A DNA stretch of 42,655 bases from Paenibacillus tyrphae (GCF_027925525.1 NZ_BSDJ01000049.1:1-42655), one strand, 5' to 3'. Counted from the stretch's first letter, positions 23,203 through 32,010 are shown. Notes: generated from the letters alone by a model not told the origin. Numbers and translations: made by a program.

Positions 23203-23793
23203 GTGCACGGCAAAAGAGGTCGGCCGCGTAATGTCGAAACTCAAAAGTCTATCCTTTCCGCTTCCTACGAATTATTGCTGGAAAATGGCTTTGCAGCGGT
23301 CACAGTTGACAAAATTGCAGATCGCGCCAAAGTCAGCAAAGCCACGATTTATAAATGGTGGCCTAACAAAGCTGCCGTTGTTATGGACGGGTTTCTTTTT
23401 GCCGCCTCGGCAAGGTTACCCGTGCCTGATACGGGCTCGACCTTGAACGATATTCTCATTCACGCTACGAATGTAACCCGATTTTTGACAAGTCGGGAGG
23501 GGACCATCATTACGGAGTTATTGGGCGAAGGGCAGTTTGATCCCGGATTGGCTGAAGCCTATCGGACCCGGTATTTCCAGCCCCGCCGGCGTGAGGCCAG
23601 TCAGCTTCTGGAAAAAGGGATTCGTCGCGGGGAATTGAAAAAAAATCTCGATATCGGATTATGCATCGATCTCCTTTACGGGCCGATTTTCTATCGCTTG
23701 CTTGTGACAGGCGAAAAACTGGACGATGCCTATGTGCAGCAATTGGTAATGAACGCATTTGAAGGAATTCGTGCGACCCCGCCCATTTTATAA
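23203..23793 (+). CDS. TetR-family repressor
   Basis: 196-residue regulator. The N-terminal DNA-binding domain has the helix-turn-helix TVDKIADRAKVSKATIYKWW preceded by RGRPRNVETQ; the C-terminal ligand domain is all-helical. GTG at 23203 is preferred (AAAGGG 9 nt upstream) over upstream in-frame GTG 23176 and ATG 23194. Expected to repress the divergent MFS gene and itself through the three ACTGAACGT sites. Confidence 0.92.
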   Translation: MHGKRGRPRNVETQKSILSASYELLLENGFAAVTVDKIADRAKVSKATIYKWWPNKAAVVMDGFLFAASARLPVPDTGSTLNDILIHATNVTRFLTSREGTIITELLGEGQFDPGLAEAYRTRYFQPRRREASQLLEKGIRRGELKKNLDIGLCIDLLYGPIFYRLLVTGEKLDDAYVQQLVMNAFEGIRATPPIL

Positions 23794-23799
23794 CACGTT

Positions 23800-23832
23800 A
23801 AAAAGGCCTGTGCTCCTAACCTCGCACAGGCC
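23800..23832 (-). terminator. Terminator of the 198-residue unknown gene
   Basis: Minus strand GGCCTGTGC and GCACAGGCC form a perfect 9-bp stem with a 10-nt loop, followed by TTTTT. It may also stop tetR from the other side, though no T-run exists in that direction. Confidence 0.75.
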
Positions 23833-23895
23833 GTTCAGCGGCTGTTCGCTGCGCTGCGGTACGTTCCGCCAACGCCTTTCCTCAGCCAGATGATA

Positions 23896-24492
23896 TTACA
23901 TTTCGAGCAGCAGCATCTCATGCCGCAGTTCCATCAGCCTCTCCTTACATCGTTCGACCGCTTCCCGGTCTCCCTCTTCAAGCGCATCATGCAGCGTAGC
24001 CAGCTCGTAATCCAGCTCCAGCCGCAGCACCGGAATCCGTTCGTCCGGTCGTCTGGACCGGAACGCCTGCATCATTTCTTCCACCGTGACCACTGGTTCC
24101 TTTTGGAATAACACCTTATGTTCCACCCCCGAAATTTCAACCATACGGATGATTTCGCCGAACATGATGTTTTCAATCAGAATCTGCCGGTCTTTGAAGC
24201 GCTTTACTACCGCGTGACCTCGGGTATCGCCGATCATCTTTTCCATCAGCTCCGCCAGCTTTTCGTCTTTGAAGGAATAATTGCCCACGATTTTATACCG
24301 CTCGCCAATCCGCTGAAACCGCAGCTTTACCAGCTTGCGGCCGGTACGGATCGAGACGATAAACTGTTGGTCACTCTCGTTCCAATAGAGCGAGTAGCCT
24401 TCTTGAATGAGTGTTTTGATGAAGTTACGGATTAGCAGACGGTCAAACCGTAACTCAAGGTTGCAGTATTCCACTTCATGACTCTTGCTCAC
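23896..24492 (-). CDS. Unknown 198-residue conserved-looking protein
   Basis: Cytoplasmic, no signal peptide. The N-terminal half is beta-rich (residues 10-75: EGYSLYWNESDQQFIVSIRT and following). The middle has RQILIENIMFGEIIRMVEIS. The C-terminal 50 residues form an acidic helix (LHDALEEGDREAVERCKERL). I do not recognise the family. GTG start with AGGAGGG 7 nt upstream; it has its own promoter and terminator, so it is monocistronic. Confidence 0.75.
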   Translation of the reverse strand: MSKSHEVEYCNLELRFDRLLIRNFIKTLIQEGYSLYWNESDQQFIVSIRTGRKLVKLRFQRIGERYKIVGNYSFKDEKLAELMEKMIGDTRGHAVVKRFKDRQILIENIMFGEIIRMVEISGVEHKVLFQKEPVVTVEEMMQAFRSRRPDERIPVLRLELDYELATLHDALEEGDREAVERCKERLMELRHEMLLLEM

Positions 24493-24644
24493 GGCAATCC
24501 CCTCCTTGATGATATCTTGCTTAATGAACAGCGACGTCTTCTGGTTCGGTCCGTGCTGCTGCCGGCGTGTGTATTGGCGTGAACGCTAGTCGAACAGGCC
24601 TATCTCTTTGATAGAATTTTCTGACTATTCTGTTTCTTAGTTCT

Positions 24645-24673
24645 ATCTTATTATGAATCATATGATTTAGCAA
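24645..24673 (-). promoter_or_regulatory. Probable promoter of the 198-residue gene
   Basis: Minus strand TTGCTA (24673-24668), 17-nt spacer, TAAGAT (24650-24645), in an AT-rich block. Confidence 0.55.
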
Positions 24674-24740
24674 CTTGGATTATTGATTTTTTTAACGTTT
24701 TTTGAACCTATTTTTTTGTGGCCGATGTGCGTCCTGAACG

Positions 24741-24763
24741 AAAAACGCCTCCGCTCCAAGGCG
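24741..24763 (-). terminator. Terminator of the LnrLMN-like operon
   Basis: Minus strand CGCCT and AGGCG stem (24763-24759 / 24750-24746) with an 8-nt loop, followed by TTTTT; 38 nt past the last permease stop. Confidence 0.65.
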
Positions 24764-24800
24764 AAGACGTCTTAACGTATATTCGATTGCCTCCCGCCAC

Positions 24801-25940
24801 TCAGCCGGCTTCCGTTTCGCCCGGCTTCATCACGACGGAGCCGATGCCGAGTAGCACCAGAGCGAACAGTCCCAGCACGCCCAGATGCATGGCGATATCC
24901 CCTAGCCCTTGACCGGAGCCGAGCCTGCGAATGGCTTCGATCGCCCAGGTTTGCGGCACGAAATTGGCCAGCTTCTGCATAAACTCGGGCATGATCGAAA
25001 CCGGCCAGAAGCAGCCGCCCAGCATGCAGGTCGGTGCCGATACCATCGAGTTGATCGCGCCGATATTCTCGCTGTTGCGGATCAATCCGGCCACCGCGCT
25101 GCCGATACCGATGACCGCCAGCAGGAAGCATTCCATCACAAGCAGATGCTGCATGAAAGGCAGCCCGTACGAAAAGTTCATCGCATACCGGGTAAACGCC
25201 AGCACGAGCACGATTTGCAGCGTGCCTACCGCGAAGCTCCCGAGGAAGTTGCCAAGCATAATTTCGTAGGCGCGGACGGGAGCCGCAAACATTCGACTCA
25301 TCGTTTTTTTCTTCCGGTCTTCGACCATAAAGGAGACGGAGCTGTTGACCAGCCCCATCAGGAACATCAACAGGATGCCTGTTGCGAGGCCGAGCGCCGG
25401 ACTGGCGTACCAGCCGTAATCGGTGCGCGTCGCGCGAACCTGATGCTTCTCCAGCTGCTCCAGCACGAGATTCAGCCGGTCGCCGGCCTGACCCGAAGCG
25501 TCCAGCGCGCGCATTGCCGTGCTCACCTGGCGGCTCGTTTGGTCCAAGCTCATCCGCAGCGTGAAGGACGCCTCGCTCATGGACAGCTCCAGCAGCTCCA
25601 CATGTATGCCCCTGCCTTCCTCCAACCCTTCGGAGAAGCCCGTGGGAACGATGAAAGCAGCATCCGCCTTATGCTCGATCACCGCCGTTCGCATCGCGTC
25701 GGGTGTTGCCGCAGCGGAAAGCCGATAGCGGCCGGTATGCTCAAGCTCCCGCAAAATATGCCTGCCTACCGGCCCTTCGTCCGCATTGATATAAAGGACG
25801 GATGCCTTCTCGTCCTGCTTCGCGGCAAAGCCGATAATGAGCGACACGACCAAGGCCGGCGACACGATAAACAACAGAAAGCCTCTCCGGGTTCCGATCG
25901 TCCTCTTGATTAAATTGACGGCAATAAACAAACTATTCAC
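24801..25940 (-). CDS. ABC-2 permease, LnrN-like
   Basis: 379-residue membrane protein of the ABC-2 type. One N-terminal membrane helix (about 19-40), an extracytoplasmic domain (about 45-175), then five helices (180-370). VSFMVEDRKKKTMSRMFAAP marks the cytosolic coupling segment. GTG at 25940 is chosen: GGTGGGA lies just upstream and it overlaps the preceding permease by 8 nt; the longer frame runs into that gene. With the next two genes it forms an ATPase-permease-permease exporter like B. subtilis LnrLMN (YfiLMN, linearmycin resistance). Actual substrate unknown. Confidence 0.88.
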   Translation of the reverse strand: MNSLFIAVNLIKRTIGTRRGFLLFIVSPALVVSLIIGFAAKQDEKASVLYINADEGPVGRHILRELEHTGRYRLSAAATPDAMRTAVIEHKADAAFIVPTGFSEGLEEGRGIHVELLELSMSEASFTLRMSLDQTSRQVSTAMRALDASGQAGDRLNLVLEQLEKHQVRATRTDYGWYASPALGLATGILLMFLMGLVNSSVSFMVEDRKKKTMSRMFAAPVRAYEIMLGNFLGSFAVGTLQIVLVLAFTRYAMNFSYGLPFMQHLLVMECFLLAVIGIGSAVAGLIRNSENIGAINSMVSAPTCMLGGCFWPVSIMPEFMQKLANFVPQTWAIEAIRRLGSGQGLGDIAMHLGVLGLFALVLLGIGSVVMKPGETEAG

Positions 25941-27108
25941 GGTATCCCACCTTCCGGTACGCCGCGAAGGCAACGGCCGCCAGCGCGGCGGCGATCGCAG
26001 CCAAAACCGTAACATGATGCAGCACGAGCTGCGGTTTTCCATCCAGCATCATCTGCAGGATGCTTTGCATGGCCCAATGACTGACTGTCAATTGCCCGAT
26101 CCGCTCAAGCGCCCCTAACTGCGGATCAAAGCCCCCGCTTAAAAAGGTCATCAGCATAATGACGATCTGGAACGCCATCGTCACCGACTTGATGTTGCGG
26201 CAGTACAGCGAGCTCAGCATCGACAGCGCCATCGAAGCCAGCGTAACGGCCAGACATACCGCAAGTAGGATGACCGGACGATTTCCCCAGTCGACGCCAT
26301 ACGCATAGTGCGTCACACCGATGACGACACCCGCCTGAGTCAAGGTCAGAAGGCTGTTCCCGAGCATTTTGCCGAATATAATCTGATTCATCGTAACCGG
26401 CATGGAGCCAAGTCTGAACAGCGTGTGACCTTCACGCTCGTTTATCAGGCTGATAGATGCCGTCATCCCGGCATACAGCATGAACATGACGAGCATTGAG
26501 ACGGCATAATATTGAAGCGCCGTATATTCCTTGCCCTCGTTTCCCAGCCTGCCTGTCGTAACGAAAGATTCCGAAATGCCGGCATAAACGGATGCATCCG
26601 CCAGCTGAGTCATTACGGCCTGCGGCCCCAAAGTCAATGCGGCAGCCTGCATGCTGTTCGCGTAAGCGAGATAGCTTTCCAGCGCCGTCTCGGCGATCAG
26701 GTTCTGTCCCCGGTCTTTGCCTGCAATCAGCTCCCACGAAGCCGGCTTGCCCTGCAGCAAAGCTTCCCCGAATCCCTCTGGCACGATCAGCCCGTATTCG
26801 GCTCTTCCCTCTTGAAGCGCACGCACCGCTTCGTCGCGGCTGGACAATTCCTGCGGCTGGAGAATTTCCTTCGTCCTTGCATTGTCCAAATACGCTTTAA
26901 GCGGCTCGCTCCACCGGCTTGGATCCTGATTCACCACGGCGACCTTCACGGGTGTGATCTTGACATCCTCCGCCTTAAACTCCTTGGAGAGCGCTGCGCC
27001 CAGAATTAAGATCAGAATCAGCGGCAGCAAGAACAAAACGAGCATCACCACTTTGTTGCGGCTTAACCGCAGAAGCTCGTAACCGGCTACGGTCCATAAA
27101 ATGCGCAT
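25933..27108 (-). CDS. ABC-2 permease, LnrM-like
   Basis: 391-residue ABC-2 permease with the same plan as its partner: N-terminal helix (15-37), extracytoplasmic domain (40-210) and five C-terminal helices. ISLINEREGHTLFRLGSMPV is the coupling segment. ATG lies 12 nt after the ATPase stop, with GGGGG 8 nt upstream. The two permeases would form a heterodimer. Confidence 0.9.
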   Translation of the reverse strand: MRILWTVAGYELLRLSRNKVVMLVLFLLPLILILILGAALSKEFKAEDVKITPVKVAVVNQDPSRWSEPLKAYLDNARTKEILQPQELSSRDEAVRALQEGRAEYGLIVPEGFGEALLQGKPASWELIAGKDRGQNLIAETALESYLAYANSMQAAALTLGPQAVMTQLADASVYAGISESFVTTGRLGNEGKEYTALQYYAVSMLVMFMLYAGMTASISLINEREGHTLFRLGSMPVTMNQIIFGKMLGNSLLTLTQAGVVIGVTHYAYGVDWGNRPVILLAVCLAVTLASMALSMLSSLYCRNIKSVTMAFQIVIMLMTFLSGGFDPQLGALERIGQLTVSHWAMQSILQMMLDGKPQLVLHHVTVLAAIAAALAAVAFAAYRKVGYRE

Positions 27109-27120
27109 GCTCTCCGCCCC

Positions 27121-28056
27121 CTAATCCCGAAGCGTCCGCCCCGTCAACGACAGGAACAGCGCCTCCAGGTCCGGCTCCACGCGGCTCAGCGATTGAATGA
27201 CGACCTGATGCTTCGATAAAATATATAAAATGTCCTGCAGCGAATTGGGCGAGGTCGGCAAATAAATTTCAAGCGTCCGGTCGTTTATCGCCACTTGCTG
27301 AATGCGCGGATGGGCCTTTAGCTCGGATACGGCCTCTTCCTTGACCTCCGCGACTTTGATGAGCAGCTTCTCGTCCGAGGAGACAAGCGCCCGCAAATCC
27401 TCCTGTGTGCCGCAGGCGATCAAATGACCGTGATCGATAATCCCGACCCGCGTACTGATTGCAGCAACCTCTTCCATATAATGGCTCGTATAAATGATCG
27501 TCGAGCCCATCTGATTCAGCTGACGGACCGAATCGAGGATATGATTGCGGGATTGCGGGTCGATCCCGACCGTCGGCTCGTCCATAATGATTAGCTTCGG
27601 CCGGTGCATAATCGCGCACGCGATGTTCAGGCGCCGCTTCATCCCTCCCGAATAAGCGCCGGGTTTTTCGCCCTGACGATCCGACAGCCCTACGAATTCC
27701 AGCGCTTGCTGCACCCGCTCGCGCAGCAGGTCTCCCCGCAGACCATACAGCTTGCCGAAAAACGTAACGTTTTCGCGGGCCGTCAAGTTTTCATAAATCG
27801 CGAGCTCCTGCGGCACGAGTCCGATCCTCCGCTTGATCTCAAGCGGACTGGCGGTAACGGAAATGCCATCGATCCGCATTTCCCCTTGATCGATTTTGAG
27901 CAGCCCGCAGAGCATTTTGATCGTGGTGCTTTTCCCGGCTCCGTTCGGTCCGAGCAGACCGAATACTTCCCCCTGCCGGATGCTTAGATTCAAATGATCT
28001 ACGGAAATGTTGCCGTCGTACCGTTTGACGACATCCTTGATTTCGATAAATGACAC
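27121..28056 (-). CDS. ABC exporter ATPase, LnrL-like
   Basis: 311-residue nucleotide-binding subunit. Walker A GPNGAGKSTT, signature YSGGMKRRLNIA, Walker B LIIMDEPTVGID and H-loop TSHYMEEV. A C-terminal 80-residue extension is typical of the DrrA/LnrL type. GTG at 28056 has AGGAG 9 nt upstream; the extended frame has no site. First gene of the exporter operon, divergent from the sensor kinase gene; the length equals that recalled for B. subtilis YfiL. Confidence 0.92.
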   Translation of the reverse strand: MSFIEIKDVVKRYDGNISVDHLNLSIRQGEVFGLLGPNGAGKSTTIKMLCGLLKIDQGEMRIDGISVTASPLEIKRRIGLVPQELAIYENLTARENVTFFGKLYGLRGDLLRERVQQALEFVGLSDRQGEKPGAYSGGMKRRLNIACAIMHRPKLIIMDEPTVGIDPQSRNHILDSVRQLNQMGSTIIYTSHYMEEVAAISTRVGIIDHGHLIACGTQEDLRALVSSDEKLLIKVAEVKEEAVSELKAHPRIQQVAINDRTLEIYLPTSPNSLQDILYILSKHQVVIQSLSRVEPDLEALFLSLTGRTLRD

Positions 28057-28089
28057 GTGAGCCCGCTCCTTGTAAGGTGATCTGCTTTG

Positions 28090-28118
28090 ATTGTATTGTA
28101 TCGCCCTTCGTGACGCAA
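28090..28118 (-). promoter_or_regulatory. Promoter of the LnrLMN-like operon
   Basis: Minus strand TTGCGT (28118-28113), 17-nt spacer, TACAAT (28095-28090). The 11-bp inverted repeat ends 9 nt upstream of the -35, a usual place for an activator. Confidence 0.65.
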
Positions 28119-28127
28119 AACAGGTAG

Positions 28128-28156
28128 CTTTCGTCATTTATTGGGAATGACGAAAG
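28128..28156. promoter_or_regulatory. 11-bp inverted repeat, likely response-regulator site
   Basis: CTTTCGTCATT (28128-28138) and AATGACGAAAG (28146-28156) are perfect inverted repeats around a 7-nt spacer. It sits between the exporter promoter and the kinase-regulator pair, and is the best candidate binding site for that NarL-type regulator. Confidence 0.65.
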
Positions 28157-28205
28157 TCACGCCGGCCCGCCTTATGATATAATCGCATATGGAGGCGCAT
28201 AAGGG

Positions 28206-29336
28206 ATGCTATTACTGCTGCGATACGCACTGATTCTTTTTCCCGCCGTCAGTACGGCTTATATGCTGCCGCTCGAACAAAGCGGACAGCTCGCTTTCTA
28301 CACGCTGGTCCTGCTTGCCATTGCGGAAATAAGCCGTTCGTGGCTGCCGAGGCGGGCGCAGAACCTGGCGGCTGCGGCCGAAATGCTGTTCGTCACCTGG
28401 CTCAGCCTGCAAATGGAAGGGATGATGTTCGCCTGTCATTATTCCACGTTGACGGCTTATATGCTGAAGGAGCGCTCGGGACTCCGCTGGTTTTTGCTTG
28501 CGCTGCAGGCTATGCTGTTGAACGTTTCGCTGACCTCCCATCCCGACATGGAGCTGAAGCTTACGGCGAATCTGCTGCTGGCCACCGGCGCGCTGCTGCT
28601 GTACGGCTGGGCGGAAACCGGCGACCGGAAGAGGGAGCTGGAGCAAGTGTACGACGAATTGCGAAGCAAAGCCTACGAGCTCGATGCCGCCCGCCGAAGG
28701 CTTGTCGAATACGCGGGCAAGGTGGAGCAGTTGGCACAGACAGAGGAGCGGACCCGGATCTCGCATGAAATTCACGACGATCTCGGACATAAGCTGATCC
28801 GGCTGAAAATGATGCTGGAAGCGATCATCCGGATTTCGCCCGGGCAGCCGGAGAAAGGCATGGAGATGACCCGGATCGTCCGGGATCAGCTGACGGAAGC
28901 GATGGAGACGCTGCGGCGGACGGTCCGGCGGATGAAGCCGCCGGCGGAGGAGGGACAGAGCTTCTCGCTCAAACGGCTGATCGAGGACTTCGCAGCCGAC
29001 CCGCAGCTTCAAATTCGCTGCGAAATCGCCGGCATGCCGCGCCCGCTCTATCCGAGTCTTGAAATCGTGCTTTACCGGAATGCGCAAGAAGCCGTGACCA
29101 ATGCCCTTCGTCACGGGCAGGCTACCGAGGTGCTTATCGAGCTGAGCTTCGAGGAGTCCAACGTTTCCATGACCGTTTCCAACAACGGGACGCTGCCGGA
29201 TTCGGCCGCTATGGGCAGGGGACTCGGTCTCAGCGGCATGGAGGAACGGACGCGGCTTGTAGGCGGAGAGCTCCTCATTCAAACCGACGGCCGGTTCGTC
29301 GTCACGACCCTCGTGCCGACGCCCGGTGCGCAATAA
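28206..29336 (+). CDS. NarL-type sensor histidine kinase
   Basis: 376 residues: an N-terminal membrane domain with about five or six helices and almost no extracytoplasmic loop (1-137), a coiled linker (140-180), a HisKA_3 domain with phospho-His190 in SHEIHDDLGHKL, and an ATPase domain with QEAVTNALRHG and GRGLGLSGMEER. Such intramembrane-sensing kinases often respond to cell-envelope stress or lipid changes. ATG has GGAGG 10 nt upstream; a TATAAT lies at 28178-28183 without a good -35, which fits an activated promoter. Paired with the regulator 48 nt downstream and divergent from the exporter. Confidence 0.93.
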   Translation: MLLLLRYALILFPAVSTAYMLPLEQSGQLAFYTLVLLAIAEISRSWLPRRAQNLAAAAEMLFVTWLSLQMEGMMFACHYSTLTAYMLKERSGLRWFLLALQAMLLNVSLTSHPDMELKLTANLLLATGALLLYGWAETGDRKRELEQVYDELRSKAYELDAARRRLVEYAGKVEQLAQTEERTRISHEIHDDLGHKLIRLKMMLEAIIRISPGQPEKGMEMTRIVRDQLTEAMETLRRTVRRMKPPAEEGQSFSLKRLIEDFAADPQLQIRCEIAGMPRPLYPSLEIVLYRNAQEAVTNALRHGQATEVLIELSFEESNVSMTVSNNGTLPDSAAMGRGLGLSGMEERTRLVGGELLIQTDGRFVVTTLVPTPGAQ

Positions 29337-29384
29337 GAGACACCGACGAAAGATTCCAACCATGAGGAGGCGGGTAATGCTGCC

Positions 29385-30077
29385 ATGATTCGAGTATTGA
29401 TTGTTGATGACGACCCGTTTATCCGCGAAAGCATGAAAATGATTTTGGAGCTGGACCCGGAACTACGCGTAGTCGGAGCGTGCGGTGACGGAAACGAAGC
29501 CCACCGTTTTTTTACCGACGGACAAACCGCCGATGTCGTGCTGATGGATATTCGAATGCCTAACTGCTCCGGGGTCGAAGGCACGCTAAGCATCAAGCAG
29601 ACATCACCCGATACCCGCGTGCTCATTCTGACGACCTTCGACGACGACGATTATATCGTCGAGGCGCTGCGCAACGGCGCAAGCGGCTACCTGCTCAAGA
29701 ATATCCCGCCGGACCGGATCGTGCAAGGCATTAAAACGGTTCACCAAGGCAACTGGCTCATCCATCCGGATATCGCCCGCAAGCTGACGGGCTGGATTCA
29801 TCCCCAGTCTCCCGCGCAAGTGCAAGCGGAGGCGGCCTTGGAACAAGTGACGCTAAGCCGCAAGGACCCGTTTGCCAGGTTCGAATCGTACGGCCTCACC
29901 CCTACGGAGAAGCAGGTCGTCGAGAAAATCGCAGAAGGGCTGTCCAATAAAGAAATCGCCCAGGAATTGTTCCTGAGCGAAGGGACGATCAAAAATTACA
30001 TATCGGAGATTTTGAGCAAGCTCGGCCTGAGAGACCGGACGCAAATTGCCATTCTCTATTGGAAACACGAAGATTAA
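29385..30077 (+). CDS. NarL/LuxR-type response regulator
   Basis: 230 residues: receiver domain (phospho-Asp55 in VVLMDIRMP, conserved Lys in SGYLLKN), linker, and a C-terminal LuxR helix-turn-helix (LTPTEKQVVEKIAEGLSNKE onward, ending in KLGLRDRTQIAILYW). Phosphorylated by the upstream kinase; likely target is the 28128-28156 repeat, controlling the exporter. GGAGG lies 14 nt before the ATG, slightly far. Its TAA overlaps the stop of the convergent stalk-domain gene. Confidence 0.93.
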   Translation: MIRVLIVDDDPFIRESMKMILELDPELRVVGACGDGNEAHRFFTDGQTADVVLMDIRMPNCSGVEGTLSIKQTSPDTRVLILTTFDDDDYIVEALRNGASGYLLKNIPPDRIVQGIKTVHQGNWLIHPDIARKLTGWIHPQSPAQVQAEAALEQVTLSRKDPFARFESYGLTPTEKQVVEKIAEGLSNKEIAQELFLSEGTIKNYISEILSKLGLRDRTQIAILYWKHED

Positions 30078-30997
30078 CGAGTGCCCCGTTTGTTGGCTTC
30101 CTCCTGCAAATCTATGCGGTCGACCATGTTGACGATATAGCTGAGCTCGGAGGAAGCGTTGTTTTTAGTCAGCTTCACACGCCCCAGCACAAAACGTTTG
30201 ACCACGCCTCCGTTCGGCGGCGGAGGGCTGTTCGGAGCAACGGGCAGTTGCACGGTTTCGTGGAACAAGTAATCGTACTCATCCTCTTCCTCGCGCTTGT
30301 CGATAATGACCGCTTTTTGGTAAAACACCATTTCTCCATACTTGAGCATCTGCGAATTTTTGATGTACGTCCGCAGCGCATCGATCTTTTTCGGGCTGAC
30401 TTCCCCGTTGATGATGTAATTGTCACCTTTGGTGGAATACACCTGCTCCGGGTTTTGCCGCCAGCGCTTCTTCAGCTCCTGCTCATTGATGTACACCACG
30501 CCGGTCAGGCGCTCCCGCGCTTTCTTCAAGCCGCTCGTATCGATACCCATCCGTTTGACGTCAATTTCCCGGTAGTACGGGACATAGGCGGACATGTTCT
30601 TCTTGTTGTACGTCAGAAGCATCGGATACTCGGCCCCAAGGTATTTGAGCGTAATCGAGTACGGGTCGGACAGCTCGATCGATTCGTACTCCTGATTCGA
30701 ATCCTCCGGCTTCTGCTCGGGATTGATCCGGCTGTTGATGTAGATCGTCTTCGTATCTTCTCTCCAGAGCAGGTTAGCGCCAAGCAGCCGGGTCAGATCG
30801 GCCAGCGGCAGGTAGCTCTTGTCCCTGTACACCAGCGGCGATTCCGACAGCTTGACGGATTCCCCGTCCAGCACGAGGTTGAAATCGGGACGCAGGTAAG
30901 CGTCAACCCGCTGCAAAACGTCCTCGGCGTAAACGCCGGCGGCGAACGCTCCGCTAATGATCGCGGCCAGCACCGCGACTCGCTTCATTCGCTTCAT
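30074..30997 (-). CDS. Secreted stalk-domain (copper amine oxidase N-like) protein
   Basis: 307 residues. Signal peptide 1-24 (MKRMKRVAVLAAIISGAFAA, cleavage after VYA). Then a stalk/CuAO_N1 domain (about 34-88: LVLDGESVKLSESPLVYRDK and YLPLADLTRLLGA), and an uncharacterised mixed alpha/beta region to the end. No amine oxidase catalytic domain. Such domains are common in Paenibacillus cell-surface proteins. ATG with AAAGG 11 nt upstream; a weak site. Its stop overlaps the regulator stop in TTAA. Confidence 0.85.
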   Translation of the reverse strand: MKRMKRVAVLAAIISGAFAAGVYAEDVLQRVDAYLRPDFNLVLDGESVKLSESPLVYRDKSYLPLADLTRLLGANLLWREDTKTIYINSRINPEQKPEDSNQEYESIELSDPYSITLKYLGAEYPMLLTYNKKNMSAYVPYYREIDVKRMGIDTSGLKKARERLTGVVYINEQELKKRWRQNPEQVYSTKGDNYIINGEVSPKKIDALRTYIKNSQMLKYGEMVFYQKAVIIDKREEEDEYDYLFHETVQLPVAPNSPPPPNGGVVKRFVLGRVKLTKNNASSELSYIVNMVDRIDLQEEANKRGTR

Positions 30998-31086
30998 TCA
31001 CACCCATACCTTTCTATATAAATAGGAAAAATGTGGTCTTCCTCTACCATTCGACAAAAGACCGCGAAATCCTGCAAAATTTGTAG

Positions 31087-31114
31087 TTGACAATACACCC
31101 AATTCCTATAAAAT
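31087..31114 (+). promoter_or_regulatory. Promoter of the SsuBCA-like operon
   Basis: TTGACA (31087-31092), 16-nt spacer, TAAAAT (31109-31114). A CTATA/TATAG inverted pair (31106-31110, 31122-31126) straddles the start region; too short to name a regulator. Confidence 0.7.
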
Positions 31115-31170
31115 AAGTTGGTATAGTTGATTATGCATTTTCTCATGTCTCTTCGAGGAGAGTGAACCCA

Positions 31171-32010
31171 TTGATTGAAATCAAAGACGTCAGCAAGACG
31201 TTCCATCAGCGTACCGGCGGCAGCTTTACCGCCATTGACAACGTTTCCCTGACGATCCGCAAGGGCGAATTCGTCTCGCTGCTCGGCCCGTCGGGATGCG
31301 GCAAATCCACGCTGCTCAATCTGGTCGCCGGCCTGGAGCAAGCCGAGCAGGGAACTATTACGGTGAACGGCAAGCCCTGCAGTGCGCCCGGACCCGACCG
31401 CGTCGTCGTCTTTCAGGAGCATGCTTTGTTCCCTTGGCTGACGGTGCTGGATAACGTCGCGTTCGGACTAAAGCAAAAAGGCATCGGCAAAAAGGACCGC
31501 GAAGCGATGGCGATGGAGCAGATCAAAGCGGTGCATTTGAGCAAATTCGCGGACCGCTACCCGCATGAGCTGTCGGGCGGCATGAAGCAAAGGGCAGCCA
31601 TTGCCCGGGCACTGGCGATGGACCCGGAAATTTTGCTGATGGATGAGCCTTTTGCGGCACTGGACGAACAGACCCGGCTCATTTTGCACAAGGAGCTTGA
31701 AGAAATTTGGATGCGGACGCGCAAAACGATCCTCTTCATTACGCATAACATCCGCGAAGCCGTCATCTTGTCGGACCGCGTGCTGGTCATGTCGACCCGC
31801 CCCGGGAAGATCAAGAAGGAATTCGCCGTTCAGGCGGCGCGTCCCCGCGATTACGCCGACTCCGTCCTGCATCACGTGGAAGCCAGCATTATGGATGCGC
31901 TGGCCGACGAGCTGGAAAAAGTGGTAAAGGAGGAGATGGGCGATGAGTACAGCATTAAGAAGGGGCCTCTTCCTGGTTCTGCTCTTGATAGCGTGGGAAG
32001 CGGGATTTAG
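31171..32010 (+). CDS. ABC importer ATPase, SsuB/TauB type
   Basis: About 279 residues. Walker A GPSGCGKSTL, Q-loop VVFQEHALFPWLTVLDNVAF, signature LSGGMKQRAAIARAL, Walker B ILLMDEPFAALD, and FITHNIREAV. These are typical of the nitrate/sulfonate/taurine family. TTG at 31171 is chosen (GAGGAG about 10 nt upstream); GTG at 31162 is too close to that site. The last 68 nt overlap the permease gene, so the C-terminal tail (after EEMGDEYS) is unusual. First gene of ATPase-permease-binding protein. Confidence 0.9.
   Translation: MIEIKDVSKTFHQRTGGSFTAIDNVSLTIRKGEFVSLLGPSGCGKSTLLNLVAGLEQAEQGTITVNGKPCSAPGPDRVVVFQEHALFPWLTVLDNVAFGLKQKGIGKKDREAMAMEQIKAVHLSKFADRYPHELSGGMKQRAAIARALAMDPEILLMDEPFAALDEQTRLILHKELEEIWMRTRKTILFITHNIREAVILSDRVLVMSTRPGKIKKEFAVQAARPRDYADSVLHHVEASIMDALADELEKVVKEEMGDEYSIKKGPLPGSALDSVGSGI

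Larger units (their letters stand above)
24493..24800. other. Intergenic region before the ABC exporter end
   Basis: Holds the promoter and about 150-nt leader of the 198-residue gene and the terminator of the exporter operon. The leader has no obvious riboswitch pattern. Nothing else seen. Confidence 0.5.

Noticed and set aside
24718..24912. 64-codon plus-strand frame over the end of the LnrN-like gene
   Set aside because: Shadow of the real gene; it has no ribosome site and covers the terminator.
31101..31128. CymR-like box at the SsuBCA-like promoter (TTCCTATAAAAT...TTGGTATAG)
   Set aside because: Half-sites are only five bases and asymmetric; not enough to name a regulator.
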